From: Mesorhizobium sp. M8A.F.Ca.ET.218.01.1.1
GTDB taxonomy: Bacteria > Pseudomonadota > Alphaproteobacteria > Rhizobiales > Rhizobiaceae
Assembly: GCF_004791165.1 (NCBI RefSeq)
Contig: NZ_SRUZ01000001.1
Location: 850,382-914,381 of the forward strand
DNA length: 64,000 bases
Direction of reading: 5' to 3'
Shown here: positions 29,801 to 39,220 of the stretch, piece after piece
Layout: each line of letters opens with the position of its first letter
Position numbering within the stretch: position 1 is the first letter of the stretch
The notes under the pieces: model-generated
Seen by the model: the letters and a program-made list of their open reading frames with translations, nothing else
The model's database searches: none
Told to the model about the DNA's origin: nothing
Program-made: the position numbers and the translations under genes

Positions 29801-30344
29801 AGACGCCGATGCCGAGCCGGGTTTTGCCGTGATGCGCGGGCTCGCCTTGCACAAACTGCTGCAGATGCTGCCCGGCATGGCCGAGAGCGGCCGCCAAAGT
29901 GCGGCGGAGCGTTACCTCTCGCGAACGGGTGCGGGGTGGCCGCAAGCCGAGCGTGAAAAGGCCCTGGCGTCGGTCATGGCCATCCTTGCCGACCCCGGCC
30001 TCGGTCAACTGTTCGCGCCCTCGTCACGTGCAGAGGTCGCGATCATGGGCAGCCTGGAGGTCAAGGGCAAAATTCGCTCCATCTCCGGCAAGATCGACCG
30101 GCTGGCGGTGACGCCGGATACGGTCTCGATCGTCGACTACAAGACCAACCGGCCCGCACCCGCCTCCCCGGCCGAGGTCCCCCCGGCCTATCTGCTTCAG
30201 CTCGCGCTCTATCGCGCCCTGCTGCAGCCGCTTTATCCAGGGCGGGAAATCAAGGCGGCCCTGCTGTTCACCGAAGCGCCGAGGCTGATCGAGCTCCCGG
30301 CCCGGGCCATGGACGACGCCCTTGCCCGACTCACGGGAGCGTGA
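26838..30344 (+). CDS. addA: AddA, double-strand break repair helicase/nuclease subunit
   Basis: A 1168-residue UvrD/Rep-type helicase with a C-terminal nuclease. Walker A is [10 protein letters not shown] (residues 30-39), motif II is [15 protein letters not shown], motif [16 protein letters not shown], and motif V lies near [16 protein letters not shown]. The C-terminal RecB-type nuclease has DYKTNRPAP and the QLALYRALL segment. This is the motor of AddAB. The start [10 protein letters not shown] at 26838 overlaps addB by 4 nt, so the subunits are made in coupled amounts. trxA follows 75 nt later. Confidence 0.95.
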   Translation: MKKAYPIPTDTASSQAGAADPGNSAWVSANAGSGKTHVLAQRVIRLLLNGTDPSKILCLTYTRAAAANMSNRVFSTLSEWTTLGDAELASKVEALEGRRPDRGTMRRARRLFAEALETPGGLKIQTIHAFCESVLHQFPLEANIPAHFEMLDSQMEASLFAAARREMISAAGDRALAEAFATVLERGGEAGLDALLGEIVRKRDGLRDFLDAVGRDGFQPLFDEFHFRPGQTAEGIAASIWPLPGFLPDYFAGFVQAAEATDARSVLNNILPYARQAFAEGDPVRRLQLLARAFLKTDGDPYDPAKAFKKALADRLPDLAERYLSAAGAIMETVDRLALFRMLEGTRAALTIADWLIARYEVLKRSRGFLDFNDLITRTVNLLARPDAGPWVQYKLDQGIDHILLDEAQDTSPDQWEVVKRLAEEFFAGFGARDRVHRTVFAVGDEKQSIYSFQGAAPDSFADSRLLFAGRVREADASFADLKLTWSFRSTDDVLAAVDRVFADPTVRRGISHDPDPLNHKAIRTDAPGYVEVWPSIGAGAVDEPDDWTQAIDHAHAPAVRVAENVAATIAGWIGMGEIIEGRGKRLRPGDVLVLVRKRDSFVHALTRALKRCDIPVAGADRLSLPGHIAVKDLIALGHLLIQPQDDLSLAAVLRSPIFDLPEERLFTLAAQRPAGVSLAASLRQQAGDDEALAKVVAQLDLWADEAAFKPVFEFYAGLLARDGVRRKMVARLGPEAGDILDEFLSFCLADERTGLPGLEAFLSTLENAGPEIKREMDQTRDEVRVMTVHAAKGLEAPVVFLVDGGSAPFSDQHLPRLMPFEGSGRHWDGKGYLWRSASDVANGFSKTAAARARELADDEYRRLLYVGMTRAEDRLIVCGYHGKRAPNTGTWHSIVSRALIGAPESEQRPHPAGGEPVHRFHVTNLPPVAPGVSEQARQADAFGPLPATLFRPLPPFEDLPRPLSPSGASALIEEGKEAVVDKASPVLDADAEPGFAVMRGLALHKLLQMLPGMAESGRQSAAERYLSRTGAGWPQAEREKALASVMAILADPGLGQLFAPSSRAEVAIMGSLEVKGKIRSISGKIDRLAVTPDTVSIVDYKTNRPAPASPAEVPPAYLLQLALYRALLQPLYPGREIKAALLFTEAPRLIELPARAMDDALARLTGA

Positions 30345-30418
30345 CACAAGAACTGCTTGAAGAAGGGCGCGGCAACCACCACATTTGGTGCGACGAAAAA
30401 TTTCGAAAGGATTTCCGC

Positions 30419-30742
30419 ATGACCACCGTCAAGGTCGACAAGAACAATTTCCAGGCCGATGTGCTCAATGCCCAGGTACCGGTCGTGGTTGATTTCTGGG
30501 CGGAGTGGTGCGGCCCCTGCAAGATGATCGCACCGGCGCTTGAGGACATCGCCACCGAACTCGGCGCCAAGGTCAAGATCGCCAAGCTCAACATCGACGA
30601 GAATCCCGAGCTTGCCGCCCAGTTTGGCGTGCGCTCGATCCCGACGCTGATGATCTTCAAGGGCGGCGAAGTGGCCGACATCAAGGTTGGCGCCGCGCCC
30701 AAGACCGCGCTGTCGCACTGGGTCAATGGCAATCTCGCCTGA
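30419..30742 (+). CDS. trxA: Thioredoxin 1
   Basis: A 107-residue cytoplasmic thioredoxin with the active site WCGPC at residues 30-34, the cis-proline in IPTLMIF, and a usual length. The ATG at 30419 follows GAAAGGA. The order addB-addA-trxA is conserved in Rhizobiales. A terminator follows within 25 nt. Confidence 0.97.
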   Translation: MTTVKVDKNNFQADVLNAQVPVVVDFWAEWCGPCKMIAPALEDIATELGAKVKIAKLNIDENPELAAQFGVRSIPTLMIFKGGEVADIKVGAAPKTALSHWVNGNLA

Positions 30743-30765
30743 TACCATTTGAATTCGAAGCATTG

Positions 30766-30792
30766 AGCCCGGCCATCGCGCCGGGCTTTTTG
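30766..30792 (+). terminator. Factor-independent terminator of trxA
   Basis: An 8-bp stem AGCCCGGC/GCCGGGCT with a 6-nt loop is followed by TTTTTG, 23 nt after the trxA stop. It probably ends the long divL-to-trxA gene run. Confidence 0.88.
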
Positions 30793-30873
30793 TTGGCGCC
30801 ATCGGTGCGCCGCTCTGGCACTCACATCGGCGCCCTCCATGTCTTCTGTTGGCGGCAGAAGCAGGAGAGAGAA

Positions 30874-31155
30874 ATGACCGGATCCGCCAAGGCCACAGTC
30901 TTCATCGACAATGAGCGCGTCATCGTCACCGAATACCGCTTCCAGCCGGGCGACAACACTGGCTGGCATCGCCACGGCCACGACTATGTCGTGGTGCCGC
31001 TGATGGACGGCAAGCTGAAGCTGGTGACCAAGGACGGTGAAACCTTCGCCGATATGAAGAAAGGTTCCCCCTATTTCCGCAAGGAGGGCGTCGAACACGA
31101 CGTCATCAGCGCCAATGACGGCGAGTACGCTTTTATCGAGATCGAGCTGAAATAG
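30874..31155 (+). CDS. Small cupin-domain protein
   Basis: A 93-residue single-domain cupin. Motif 1 is GWHRHGHDYVVVPL, with histidines placed as metal ligands; the second part (GVEHDVISANDGEYAFIEIE) carries another candidate ligand histidine. The ATG at 30874 follows CAGGAGAG. Cupins of this size include metal-dependent isomerases, dioxygenases and sensors; no specific reaction can be named. It stands alone between the trxA terminator and the VapBC genes. Confidence 0.75.
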   Translation: MTGSAKATVFIDNERVIVTEYRFQPGDNTGWHRHGHDYVVVPLMDGKLKLVTKDGETFADMKKGSPYFRKEGVEHDVISANDGEYAFIEIELK

Positions 31156-31228
31156 GGCCATTCGCTCGCCGATAGTTACACCGGGAGATTCATCGACTGA
31201 TCGGCACGATGTGCTGGCATGCCATCCC

Positions 31229-31246
31229 CTGCCATCTTGATGGCAG
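31229..31246. promoter_or_regulatory. Inverted repeat, candidate VapBC operator
   Basis: CTGCCATC-TT-GATGGCAG is a perfect 8-bp inverted repeat, 41 bp before the antitoxin start. Toxin-antitoxin operons are commonly autorepressed by the complex binding such a palindrome near the promoter. Binding here is inferred. Confidence 0.45.
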
Positions 31247-31287
31247 GTGCTGATCGGTCTATATCTCTTTCCAAACGGGAGTTTGAC

Positions 31288-31536
31288 ATGGCCGAACCAC
31301 AGCTCTCAGTCCGCAGCGCAAAAGCACGCGACCTGGCTCACAGACTGGCTCGTCGCGAAAATCGTTCGATAGCCGATGTGGTCGAACGTGCGCTTGAATC
31401 ATACGAAATCCGTGAAGCGGGCCGCGAACCCGCATCAACCTTCTATGCCAGCCTGATCGCGAGCGCCGGCGTCGACATCGATCTGGAGGAAGTTATTCAC
31501 GAAGCTCGCCAGGTTCATTCAGGGCTTGAGCTTTGA
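31288..31536 (+). CDS. vapB: VapB-type antitoxin
   Basis: An 82-residue protein. The N-terminal half (LSVRSAKARDLAHRLARREN, then SIADVVERALESYE) fits the PSK/Rv0623-type antitoxin family, with a short strand and two helices for DNA binding. The C-terminal half would wrap the toxin. The ATG at 31288 follows AACGGGAG. The stop overlaps the toxin's TTG start (TTGA), which is typical of such pairs. It is expected to neutralise the PIN-domain protein and repress its own promoter. Confidence 0.82.
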   Translation: MAEPQLSVRSAKARDLAHRLARRENRSIADVVERALESYEIREAGREPASTFYASLIASAGVDIDLEEVIHEARQVHSGLEL

Positions 31537-31946
31537 TTTTCGTCGATACCAACGTGATTTCGGAGTCCTTCAAGAAGGCGCCGAACCCGGCCGTGCTGGC
31601 GTGGCTCGTCCGCAACGACGCCGAACTGGCCCTTCCCACGGTGACGATTGCGGAAATCGCCTTTGGCATTCAAAAGATACGGCCCGATGAGCGAGCCGAT
31701 CGGCTGGAGCAGGGACTTTCACGATGGCGCCATCGATTTGCCGACCGGATTTTTGGGCTGACGGAAGAAGCTGCCTTGGCTTATGGCGAGATCATGGGGT
31801 TCGCCACGCGCCAAGGCCGCGGCATGTCAGCTCCCGGTGGCATGATCGCGGCAATAGCGCGGGTGAATGGTGGTCGACTGGCAACGCGCAATCTCAATGA
31901 CTTTAGTGCCACCAGCCTTGACCTAATCTCGCCGTGGGACTTCTGA
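31533..31946 (+). CDS. vapC: VapC/FitB-like PIN-domain toxin, one catalytic Asp missing
   Basis: A 137-residue PIN-domain protein, normally an RNase that cuts tRNA or rRNA. Asp5 (FVDTN), Glu41 (IAEIAFG) and the C-terminal ATRNLNDF are present. The third motif, normally D-A/G-x-IAA-IA, reads PGGMIAAIA: Gly102 stands where the metal-binding aspartate belongs (GGT instead of GAT). This may weaken or abolish nuclease activity. The TTG start at 31533 overlaps vapB. folC is convergent, with 89 bp between the stops. Confidence 0.85.
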   Translation: MIFVDTNVISESFKKAPNPAVLAWLVRNDAELALPTVTIAEIAFGIQKIRPDERADRLEQGLSRWRHRFADRIFGLTEEAALAYGEIMGFATRQGRGMSAPGGMIAAIARVNGGRLATRNLNDFSATSLDLISPWDF

Positions 31947-32035
31947 ACCGCCCTCGGATCTTTCGGTCAAAAGCGAGATAGCAGAATTCCGCCGCAGGCG
32001 TCTAAAGATGCAAGGCGTCGAAACTGTAGCCGCCC

Positions 32036-33361
32036 TCAGGTCGGCGGCGTGCCGTTTTCAGCCAGCACCGCACCGGCCAGATAGAGGGACCCGCCAATCA
32101 GGATGCGTGGCGGCGGGCCGTCCCAGGTGTCGCGCAGCAGCATGAGCGCGCTGGCGACGGAGCTTACCGGTTCGGCCGTCAGTCCGGCTTCCGTGGCGCG
32201 GACCGCCAGTTCGTCGTTCGGCACGCCGGCATCGCTCTGGCTCACTGGCACCGTGTAGACATGCCTGACCAAGCCCTTGAAGGCGCGGAAATAGCCGCTC
32301 TGGTCCTTGGTGTTGATCATGCCCGAAATGAGGAACAGCGGGCGCGGGTTCTTTTCTTCCTGCTCGGCCAGCGCTTCGGCGACGACCACGCCGGCGCCCG
32401 GATTGTGGCCGCCATCGAGCCAGATGTCGGCGCCCTTCGGCGCCAGTTCCGCCAGCCTGCCCTGCCCCAGCTTCTGCATGCGGCCGGGCCAGGCGACACT
32501 GGTCATCGCCTTCTCGGCGGCGCGGTGGCTGATCTCGAAGCCGGCGGCCTTGACCGCGGCGATCGCGGCGGCGGCATTGGCGAACTGGTGGCGACCGGGC
32601 AGGCGCGGCGACGGCAGGTCCATCAAGCCATCATCGTCCTGGTAGACCATGCGGCCGTTTTCCTCGAAAGCGAGAAAATCCTGGCCATAGACGAGGGTCG
32701 GGCATTCCAGCCGCTCGGCGGTGTCGATCAGCACCTGCAGCGCCGTCTCGCTTTCCTGGGCGCCGATGACCACGGGACAGCCGCGTTTCATGATGCCGGC
32801 CTTTTCGGCGGCGATCAGCTCCACACGGTCGCCGAGATAGGCCTCGTGGTCCATCGACACCGGCATGATCACCGACACGGCCGGCCGCGCGATGACGTTG
32901 GTGGCGTCGAAGCGGCCGCCAAGACCGACCTCGATGATGGCGGCATCGGCCGGATGTTCCGAGAACAGGATGAAGGTGACGGCGGTGAGGATTTCGAAGA
33001 CGGTGATCTTCTGGCCTGCATTGGCCTTGGCGACTCGGGCGATGGCCTCGGCGAAGATGTCATCGTCGACCAGCCTGCCGCCGCCCTCGGCGGCCAGCCT
33101 GTAGCGCTCGTGCCAGCTGACCAGATGCGGCGAAGTGTGGACGTGGACGAGGCGGCCGGAAGCTTCCAGCAGCGCCCGCGAGAAGGCGGCGCAGGAGCCC
33201 TTGCCGTTGGTGCCGGCAATGTGGATGACCGGCGGCAGCAAATCCTGCGGATTGTCCAGCCGCTCCAGCAGCCGCGTGATGCGATCGAGCGAAAGGTCGA
33301 AGCCTTTCGGGTGAAGCGCCATCAGGGCTTCGATTTCGCGGTCGGCGGCAAGCGTCGTCAT
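32036..33361 (-). CDS. folC: Bifunctional dihydrofolate synthase/folylpolyglutamate synthase
   Basis: A 441-residue Mur-ligase-fold enzyme that adds glutamate to dihydropteroate and to tetrahydrofolates. The P-loop is HIAGTNGKGSCAAF; GLGGRFDATNV and DGGHNPGAG are typical. The start MTTLAADREIEAL at 33361 is chosen by similarity to the family N-terminus; an ATG at 33379 would add six residues. It is the last gene of the trpF-trpB-trpA-accD-folC run, 152 nt after accD, with no gene in that gap. Confidence 0.94.
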   Translation of the reverse strand: MTTLAADREIEALMALHPKGFDLSLDRITRLLERLDNPQDLLPPVIHIAGTNGKGSCAAFSRALLEASGRLVHVHTSPHLVSWHERYRLAAEGGGRLVDDDIFAEAIARVAKANAGQKITVFEILTAVTFILFSEHPADAAIIEVGLGGRFDATNVIARPAVSVIMPVSMDHEAYLGDRVELIAAEKAGIMKRGCPVVIGAQESETALQVLIDTAERLECPTLVYGQDFLAFEENGRMVYQDDDGLMDLPSPRLPGRHQFANAAAAIAAVKAAGFEISHRAAEKAMTSVAWPGRMQKLGQGRLAELAPKGADIWLDGGHNPGAGVVVAEALAEQEEKNPRPLFLISGMINTKDQSGYFRAFKGLVRHVYTVPVSQSDAGVPNDELAVRATEAGLTAEPVSSVASALMLLRDTWDGPPPRILIGGSLYLAGAVLAENGTPPT

Positions 33362-33513
33362 GGCACAATCCCGGCGCATGGCCCGAGAGCCAGAATCGCT
33401 CCCGCAATGACCACGGCTATCAAAAGGCTACAGCGCGTCATGGGCGGCGCGCAATCGCTGTTCGCGGCGGCCAATGTCGCGCCAGGCCGGGCTCACCTCC
33501 GGCCATCGTAGCG

Positions 33514-34440
33514 TCAAGCCTGTGGCCGGGCTTCGGCGGCAAGCACGGCCGGCGGCAGGATTTCCGGTTCCAGCGGCTTTTGCTCTTCCGGCATCTTGAG
33601 CAGCATCTTGAGCAGACGCGCGATCGTCTGGCGCATCTCCAGCCGGGACACCACCATGTCGACCATGCCATGCTCCATCAGATATTCGGCGCGCTGGAAG
33701 CCGTCCGGCAATTTCTCGCGGATGGTCTGCTCGATGACACGCGGCCCGGCAAAGCCGATCAGCGCGCCGGGCTCGGCAATGTGCACGTCGCCCAACATGG
33801 CGTAGGAGGCGGTGACGCCGCCGGTGGTCGGATTGGTCAGCACGACGATATAAGGGAGGCCGGCTTCCTTCAGCCGGTCGACGCCGACCGTGGTGCGCGG
33901 CAATTGCATGAGGGACAAAATACCTTCCTGCATGCGGGCGCCGCCGGAAGCGGCGAACAGGATCAGCGGCCGCTTGCGTTGCAAGGCGACCTCGAAGCCA
34001 TGTACGATGGCATCGCCAGCCGCCATGCCGAGCGAGCCGCCCATGAAGGCGAAATCCTGCACCGTCACCACCACCGGCAGGCCCTCGACGGTCCCCAGCG
34101 CATTGATGATGGCGTCTTCCAGGCCGGTCTTGCCCTTGGCGTCCTTCAGCCGGTCGACATAGCGCTTCTCGTCGCGGAATTTCAGCGGATCCTGCATGAC
34201 CTTGGGGTTGTCCAGGGTCTCGTACTTGCCGTCATCGAAGAAGAATTTCAGCCGCTCCTTGGCCGAGATCTTCATGTGATGGCCGGAGGACGGGATGACG
34301 AACTGGTTGGATTCCAGATCCTTGTGGAACACCATCTCGCCGGTCTCGGGATCCTTGATCCAGAGATTCTCGGGCATGTCGGTACGCCGGCCGAGCATCG
34401 AGTTGATCTTCGGGCGAACGTAATTGGTGATCCAGTTCAT
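33514..34440 (-). CDS. accD: Acetyl-CoA carboxylase carboxyltransferase beta subunit
   Basis: A 308-residue subunit of the complex that makes malonyl-CoA for fatty acid synthesis. The carboxyltransferase core ([37 protein letters not shown]) is intact. The N-terminal segment that carries a four-cysteine zinc ribbon in E. coli reads [12 protein letters not shown] and FVIPSSGHH, with no cysteine, so zinc is not bound there. Loss of this ribbon appears to be general in Rhizobiales. The gene lies 48 nt after trpA and before folC, the usual alphaproteobacterial order. Confidence 0.95.
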   Translation of the reverse strand: MNWITNYVRPKINSMLGRRTDMPENLWIKDPETGEMVFHKDLESNQFVIPSSGHHMKISAKERLKFFFDDGKYETLDNPKVMQDPLKFRDEKRYVDRLKDAKGKTGLEDAIINALGTVEGLPVVVTVQDFAFMGGSLGMAAGDAIVHGFEVALQRKRPLILFAASGGARMQEGILSLMQLPRTTVGVDRLKEAGLPYIVVLTNPTTGGVTASYAMLGDVHIAEPGALIGFAGPRVIEQTIREKLPDGFQRAEYLMEHGMVDMVVSRLEMRQTIARLLKMLLKMPEEQKPLEPEILPPAVLAAEARPQA

Positions 34441-34488
34441 CGCTTCGGCTCCTGTCCTGACGAAGAGTTGGGTAAAGACGTAGGAAAA

Positions 34489-35328
34489 CTATTCGGCAGC
34501 AGCAAGGCGGGCCGAGCGCACGCCTTGCGCCAGGCCGCTGACCAGCGTGGCGACGGCCTCGGCCGGATCGGCGGTCTTTTCGCCCTTCGGCCCCAGCACA
34601 TTGGCGACCGCGTTGACGATCGCCGTGCCGACGACGACGCCGTCGGCGTTGGCGCCGATGACGCGCGCCTGTTCGGCGGTCTTGACGCCGAAGCCAACGC
34701 AGACAGGCAGGTCGGTGTGACCCTTGATGCGCTTGACCGCCGACGCCACCTTGCCGGTTTCGGCGAGTGCCGCACCGGTGATGCCGGTCATCGAGACGTA
34801 GTAGACGAAGCCGGACGTGTTCTGCAGCACCTTGGGCAGGCGCTTGTCGTCGGTGGTCGGCGTCGCCAGCCGGATGAAGTTGATGCCGGCCTTCAGCGCC
34901 GGAATGCACAGCTCCTCATCCATCTCCGGCGGCAGGTCTACGACGATGAGCCCATCGATGCCGCTCGCCTTGGCGTCGACGAGGAAGCGGTCGACGCCGT
35001 AGATGTAGATCGGGTTGTAATAGCCCATCAGCACGATAGGCGTTTCGTCATCGCCAGCGCGAAAGTCGGACGCCAATTTCAGCGTCTTCACCAACGTCTG
35101 GCCGCCCTTCAGCGCGCGCAGGCCGGCGGCCTGAATCGCCGGGCCGTCGGCCATCGGGTCGGAGAACGGCATCCCCATCTCGATCACGTCGGCACCCGCC
35201 TTGGGCAGCGCCTTCATGATCGACAGCGAGGTTTCATAGTCGGGGTCGCCACCCATGAAATAGGTGACGAGCGCCGGGCGGCCCTCGGTCTTCAGCTTCG
35301 CCATGCGGCGGTCGATGCGGGTGGTCAT
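34489..35328 (-). CDS. trpA: Tryptophan synthase alpha subunit
   Basis: A 279-residue TIM barrel that cleaves indole-3-glycerol phosphate. The catalytic Glu and Asp lie in [19 protein letters not shown], and the phosphate-binding loop is near GFGVKTAEQ. The start [13 protein letters not shown] at 35328 matches the family; longer upstream frames read through a hairpin into trpB. Its ribosome-binding site AAAGGG lies inside one arm of that hairpin, which suggests expression coupled to trpB. Confidence 0.96.
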   Translation of the reverse strand: MTTRIDRRMAKLKTEGRPALVTYFMGGDPDYETSLSIMKALPKAGADVIEMGMPFSDPMADGPAIQAAGLRALKGGQTLVKTLKLASDFRAGDDETPIVLMGYYNPIYIYGVDRFLVDAKASGIDGLIVVDLPPEMDEELCIPALKAGINFIRLATPTTDDKRLPKVLQNTSGFVYYVSMTGITGAALAETGKVASAVKRIKGHTDLPVCVGFGVKTAEQARVIGANADGVVVGTAIVNAVANVLGPKGEKTADPAEAVATLVSGLAQGVRSARLAAAE

Positions 35329-35332
35329 GTCT

Positions 35333-35390
35333 GGCCCTTTGGACGAATTTTGCTCATAATCAACTCCCAAATCGAAACTGTCCAAAGGGC

Positions 35391-35391
<1 letters not shown>
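35333..35391 (-). promoter_or_regulatory. Hairpin sequestering the trpA ribosome-binding site
   Basis: A perfect 12-bp inverted repeat (GGCCCTTTGGAC and GTCCAAAGGGCC, arms 35333-35344 and 35380-35391) with a 35-nt loop fills the trpB-trpA gap. On the mRNA the 5' arm starts at the last base of the trpB stop codon, and the 3' arm contains AAAGGG, the likely Shine-Dalgarno of trpA. Ribosomes finishing trpB would open the stem. No T-run follows, so it is not a terminator. Confidence 0.6.
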
Positions 35392-36641
<1,250 letters not shown>

Positions 36642-36665
36642 CGCCGATCTCCTAGATCTGTACTT

Positions 36666-36717
36666 TGAGCATGTCCCTGTCGGAAAACCGGGTTCCCGCT
36701 TTTCCGGGACATGCTCA
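36666..36717. repeat. Rhizobial palindromic intergenic element (copy B)
   Basis: Perfect 12-bp outer arms TGAGCATGTCCC/GGGACATGCTCA enclose an inner CGGAAAACCGGG...CCCGCTTTTCCG-like stem. It lies between trpF and trpB inside the operon and can form a stable hairpin. It has the same plan as the copies at 2081, 41943, 43566, 43628, 52601 and 58391. Confidence 0.75.
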
Positions 36718-36732
36718 GGGTTCGAAATTTGT

Positions 36733-37392
36733 TCAGGCGGCGCGGTCGTCCCGCGCGGCCCTGACGGCCCGGAAAAACTGTTCGATCAGCGCCGGATCCT
36801 TGACGCCCGGCGCGCTCTCCACGCCCGAGGAAATGTCTATTGCGGGCGGGTTTGCAAGCCGAAGGGCATCGCCGATGTTGGCGGCGTTGAGCCCACCGGA
36901 AAGCATGTAATCGATCCCGGCGTCAAGGCCGGCAAGGATACGCCAGTCGAAGGCGACGCCATTGCCGCCCGGCAGTTCCGAGCCCTTCGGCGGCTTGGCG
37001 TCGAACAGGAAGCGGTCCGCGATGCCGACGAACGGCTTTATCCGTTCGAGATCGGCAGCCTCGCTGAGCGGCAACGCCTTCATCACCGGCAGGCCATGGC
37101 GGGCTTTCAGTTCGGCCACTCGCTCGGGGGTTTCGGAGCCGTGCAATTGCAGCATGTCGGGCCGCATCTTTTCCACGATTTCATTGAGGAAGGCGTCATT
37201 GGCGTCGACGGTGACGGCAACCGCCAGGGCCTTGCCGCGCGCCGCTTCGCGCAGACGGCCGGCTTCGGCCGGTTCGACATAGCGGGGGCTTTTGGCGAAG
37301 AAAATGAACCCGACATGGCTGGCGCCGCCGGCAAGGGCCGCAGCCACTGCCTGGTCGGTCTTCAAGCCGCAGATCTTGATATCGAGCGCCAT
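36733..37392 (-). CDS. trpF: Phosphoribosylanthranilate isomerase
   Basis: A 219-residue TIM barrel for the third step of tryptophan synthesis. The catalytic cysteine is in IKICGLKT near the N-terminus, the catalytic aspartate in [21 protein letters not shown] (read in parts), and [11 protein letters not shown] binds phosphate. It is the first gene of the trpFBA-accD-folC run; a divergent small gene starts 112 bp away. Confidence 0.95.
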   Translation of the reverse strand: MALDIKICGLKTDQAVAAALAGGASHVGFIFFAKSPRYVEPAEAGRLREAARGKALAVAVTVDANDAFLNEIVEKMRPDMLQLHGSETPERVAELKARHGLPVMKALPLSEAADLERIKPFVGIADRFLFDAKPPKGSELPGGNGVAFDWRILAGLDAGIDYMLSGGLNAANIGDALRLANPPAIDISSGVESAPGVKDPALIEQFFRAVRAARDDRAA

Positions 37393-37504
37393 GGCGCGGG
37401 AATTGACATGAAAAGCGCCAAGAGTCGAGAAAAAGCATGCTGTTTGCCGGCAAGGCCAAAGGCGCTACCTATGGATGGACAGCATGCAAGGCGGGAGCAC
37501 AGCC

Positions 37505-37723
37505 ATGGCCGACCAGACCGTTGCCGAACTGAAGCAGAAGATCGCGCAGGCGCGCGAGGTCATCGCGCATCTCATGGACAAGGCCGCCTTCAACGGCGCC
37601 GAAGCACATCGGGCTCTGGACTATTTTGGCGGCGATGCCTTCGACCGCAACTTTCTGCCCTGGCCGCATCATGGCGATGAAGGGTTGCGGCCGGATGAGC
37701 TCAATGCGGCGAATGACGATTGA
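37505..37723 (+). CDS. Small hypothetical protein
   Basis: A 72-residue soluble protein starting MADQTVAELKQKIAQAREVI, which is strongly helical and could form a short coiled coil. The second half (DYFGGDAFDRNFLPWPHH) is aromatic-rich. The ATG at 37505 follows GGGAG at about 37493; an earlier in-frame ATG at 37475 lacks a good site. Codon use matches neighbours, which supports it as real. I recognise no family. It is divergent from trpF and convergent with the metallopeptidase gene. Confidence 0.6.
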   Translation: MADQTVAELKQKIAQAREVIAHLMDKAAFNGAEAHRALDYFGGDAFDRNFLPWPHHGDEGLRPDELNAANDD

Positions 37724-37762
37724 GTGCGTGGCCGGTAGCTGAAACGCCGCCGTCCGCTATCC

Positions 37763-38521
37763 CTATTCGAAAACGATCGCCTGCAGGGCGCCGCCGTTGC
37801 GCTTCAGCCAATCCTTGCAGCGGTCCGTGTCGGGGCAGAGCTTTTCGCACAATTTCCAGAATTTCGGGCCGTGGTTCATCTCCTTGAGATGCGCCACTTC
37901 ATGCGCGACGAGGTAGTTTATGACAGGCTGCGGCGCCATCATGATGCGCCAGGAGAAGGACAGATTGCCTTCCGAGGTGCAGGAGCCCCAGCGGCTGGAA
38001 GTGTCCTTGTAGCGGATCGCCTTGGCGCGCTTGCCGAGCGCTTCCGTATGCCTGACCACCAGCTTCTCGATATCCTTCTTGGCCTCGCGCTTCAAAAAAT
38101 CGGCGATGCGGCGCGGCAGATGGATGCGCTCGCCATGCACGATCAGCAGCGGGCCGCGCTCGTCGCGCGATATGGTGACGGTGCCGCGCTTTGACGGTTC
38201 GTGGACAACGCGGTGCGGCACGCCGCGCACCGGGATCTTGATACCTGGTCTTACTTGAGGACGAGCAGGCACCTTGGCCAGGCGCTGCTCCAGCCAGTCC
38301 TGGTGGCGGTCGAGGAACCTGTCCACCTCGCCGCGGCGCAGGCCCGGCGGCACGGTGATGCGCAGGCCCTGACCGCCGGAATCGATACGCAGCGTCAGGC
38401 GCTTTGCTCTGGCGCTCTCGACGATCTTGAGCGGCAGCGTGCGCCCGGCGACACAGTATTCCCGTTCCACGGCAGGCGTGGGCTTGGGCTTCGTCAGATT
38501 GCGGAAGAACCCGATGGTCAT
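37763..38521 (-). CDS. YgjP/M48-type zinc metallopeptidase (DUF45)
   Basis: A 252-residue protein with the zinc-binding motif HEVAHLKEMNHGPKFW (HExxH plus a distal histidine) near residue 205, preceded by RWGSCTSEGNLSFSWR, the signature of the YgjP-like family. The N-terminal third is a beta-rich domain. No signal peptide is present, so it is cytoplasmic. The biological substrate is unknown. It converges with the small plus-strand gene before it. Confidence 0.88.
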   Translation of the reverse strand: MTIGFFRNLTKPKPTPAVEREYCVAGRTLPLKIVESARAKRLTLRIDSGGQGLRITVPPGLRRGEVDRFLDRHQDWLEQRLAKVPARPQVRPGIKIPVRGVPHRVVHEPSKRGTVTISRDERGPLLIVHGERIHLPRRIADFLKREAKKDIEKLVVRHTEALGKRAKAIRYKDTSSRWGSCTSEGNLSFSWRIMMAPQPVINYLVAHEVAHLKEMNHGPKFWKLCEKLCPDTDRCKDWLKRNGGALQAIVFE

Positions 38522-38555
38522 GGCCGGACGATACGCGATTCGAGGAAAACGAATA

Positions 38556-38592
38556 GAACAAAAAAGAAACGGCGCCGCTCGCGCGACGCCGT
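38556..38592 (-). terminator. Factor-independent terminator of the DUF2852 gene
   Basis: Read on the minus strand, ACGGCG pairs with CGCCGT around a GC-rich loop (complement of 38569-38592) and is followed by TTCTTTTTTGTTC. It lies 28 nt after the stop of the gene at 38621. Confidence 0.75.
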
Positions 38593-38620
38593 CATCATAC
38601 CTTGGCCCTGTCGCTGGGCC

Positions 38621-39103
38621 TCAGTCGTCGAGCAGGTTCGAGCCTTTGCCACGCTTGGTGGGGGCCGTTCCGGTGCTCGGGTCGGTTTTCGCCGGAGCCG
38701 TCGACTTGTTGCGGTTGGCCATGAACCGGTCGAACTCGTCCTGATCCTTGGCGCGGCGCAATTCACGAGCGTATTCGTCGAACTGGGTCAACATCTCGTC
38801 GAGCTTGCGGCGCTCTTCGTTCAGACGCTCAAGCTCCTTTTCGCGCCAATCGTCGAAAGCGACGTTGCCGGTGCGAGCGGAGCCATTGCCCCAGCGCGCG
38901 GCCTTGTCGGAACCACGGCGGCAGCCGGCGAAGATGCCGTCGGTCGCACGGTTGACGTCACGCTTGAAGCCCTCGAGCCGGTCGCCCCAGATGATGTAGG
39001 CGAGCATGGCGAAGCCGAGCGGCCAGAACACCATGAAGCCGATCACCATCAACGCGATGGTCGCCGGCGTCCAGGCCGGGCGGATCAATGCAGATGTGTT
39101 CAT
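38621..39103 (-). CDS. DUF2852 family membrane protein
   Basis: A 160-residue protein. An N-terminal hydrophobic segment (TIALMVIGFMVFWPLGFAML) is followed by a long charged coiled-coil-like region (EKELERLNEERRKLDEMLTQ) and a low-complexity tail rich in Thr, Pro and Lys. This layout fits DUF2852, a family found mainly in Rhizobiales. The function is unknown. The ATG at 39103 follows GGGAG. It has its own terminator. Confidence 0.75.
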   Translation of the reverse strand: MNTSALIRPAWTPATIALMVIGFMVFWPLGFAMLAYIIWGDRLEGFKRDVNRATDGIFAGCRRGSDKAARWGNGSARTGNVAFDDWREKELERLNEERRKLDEMLTQFDEYARELRRAKDQDEFDRFMANRNKSTAPAKTDPSTGTAPTKRGKGSNLLDD

Positions 39104-39220
39104 TTTCTCCCATTCCTTCGGTTGGAGACAGCCAGGACCGGCTGCGTGGAATCGAAATGGGAAGGCGAAAACGGCGATTCAAGACAATGTCCGCCAAAAC
39201 CGAACAAGGTTCTGAAATGA

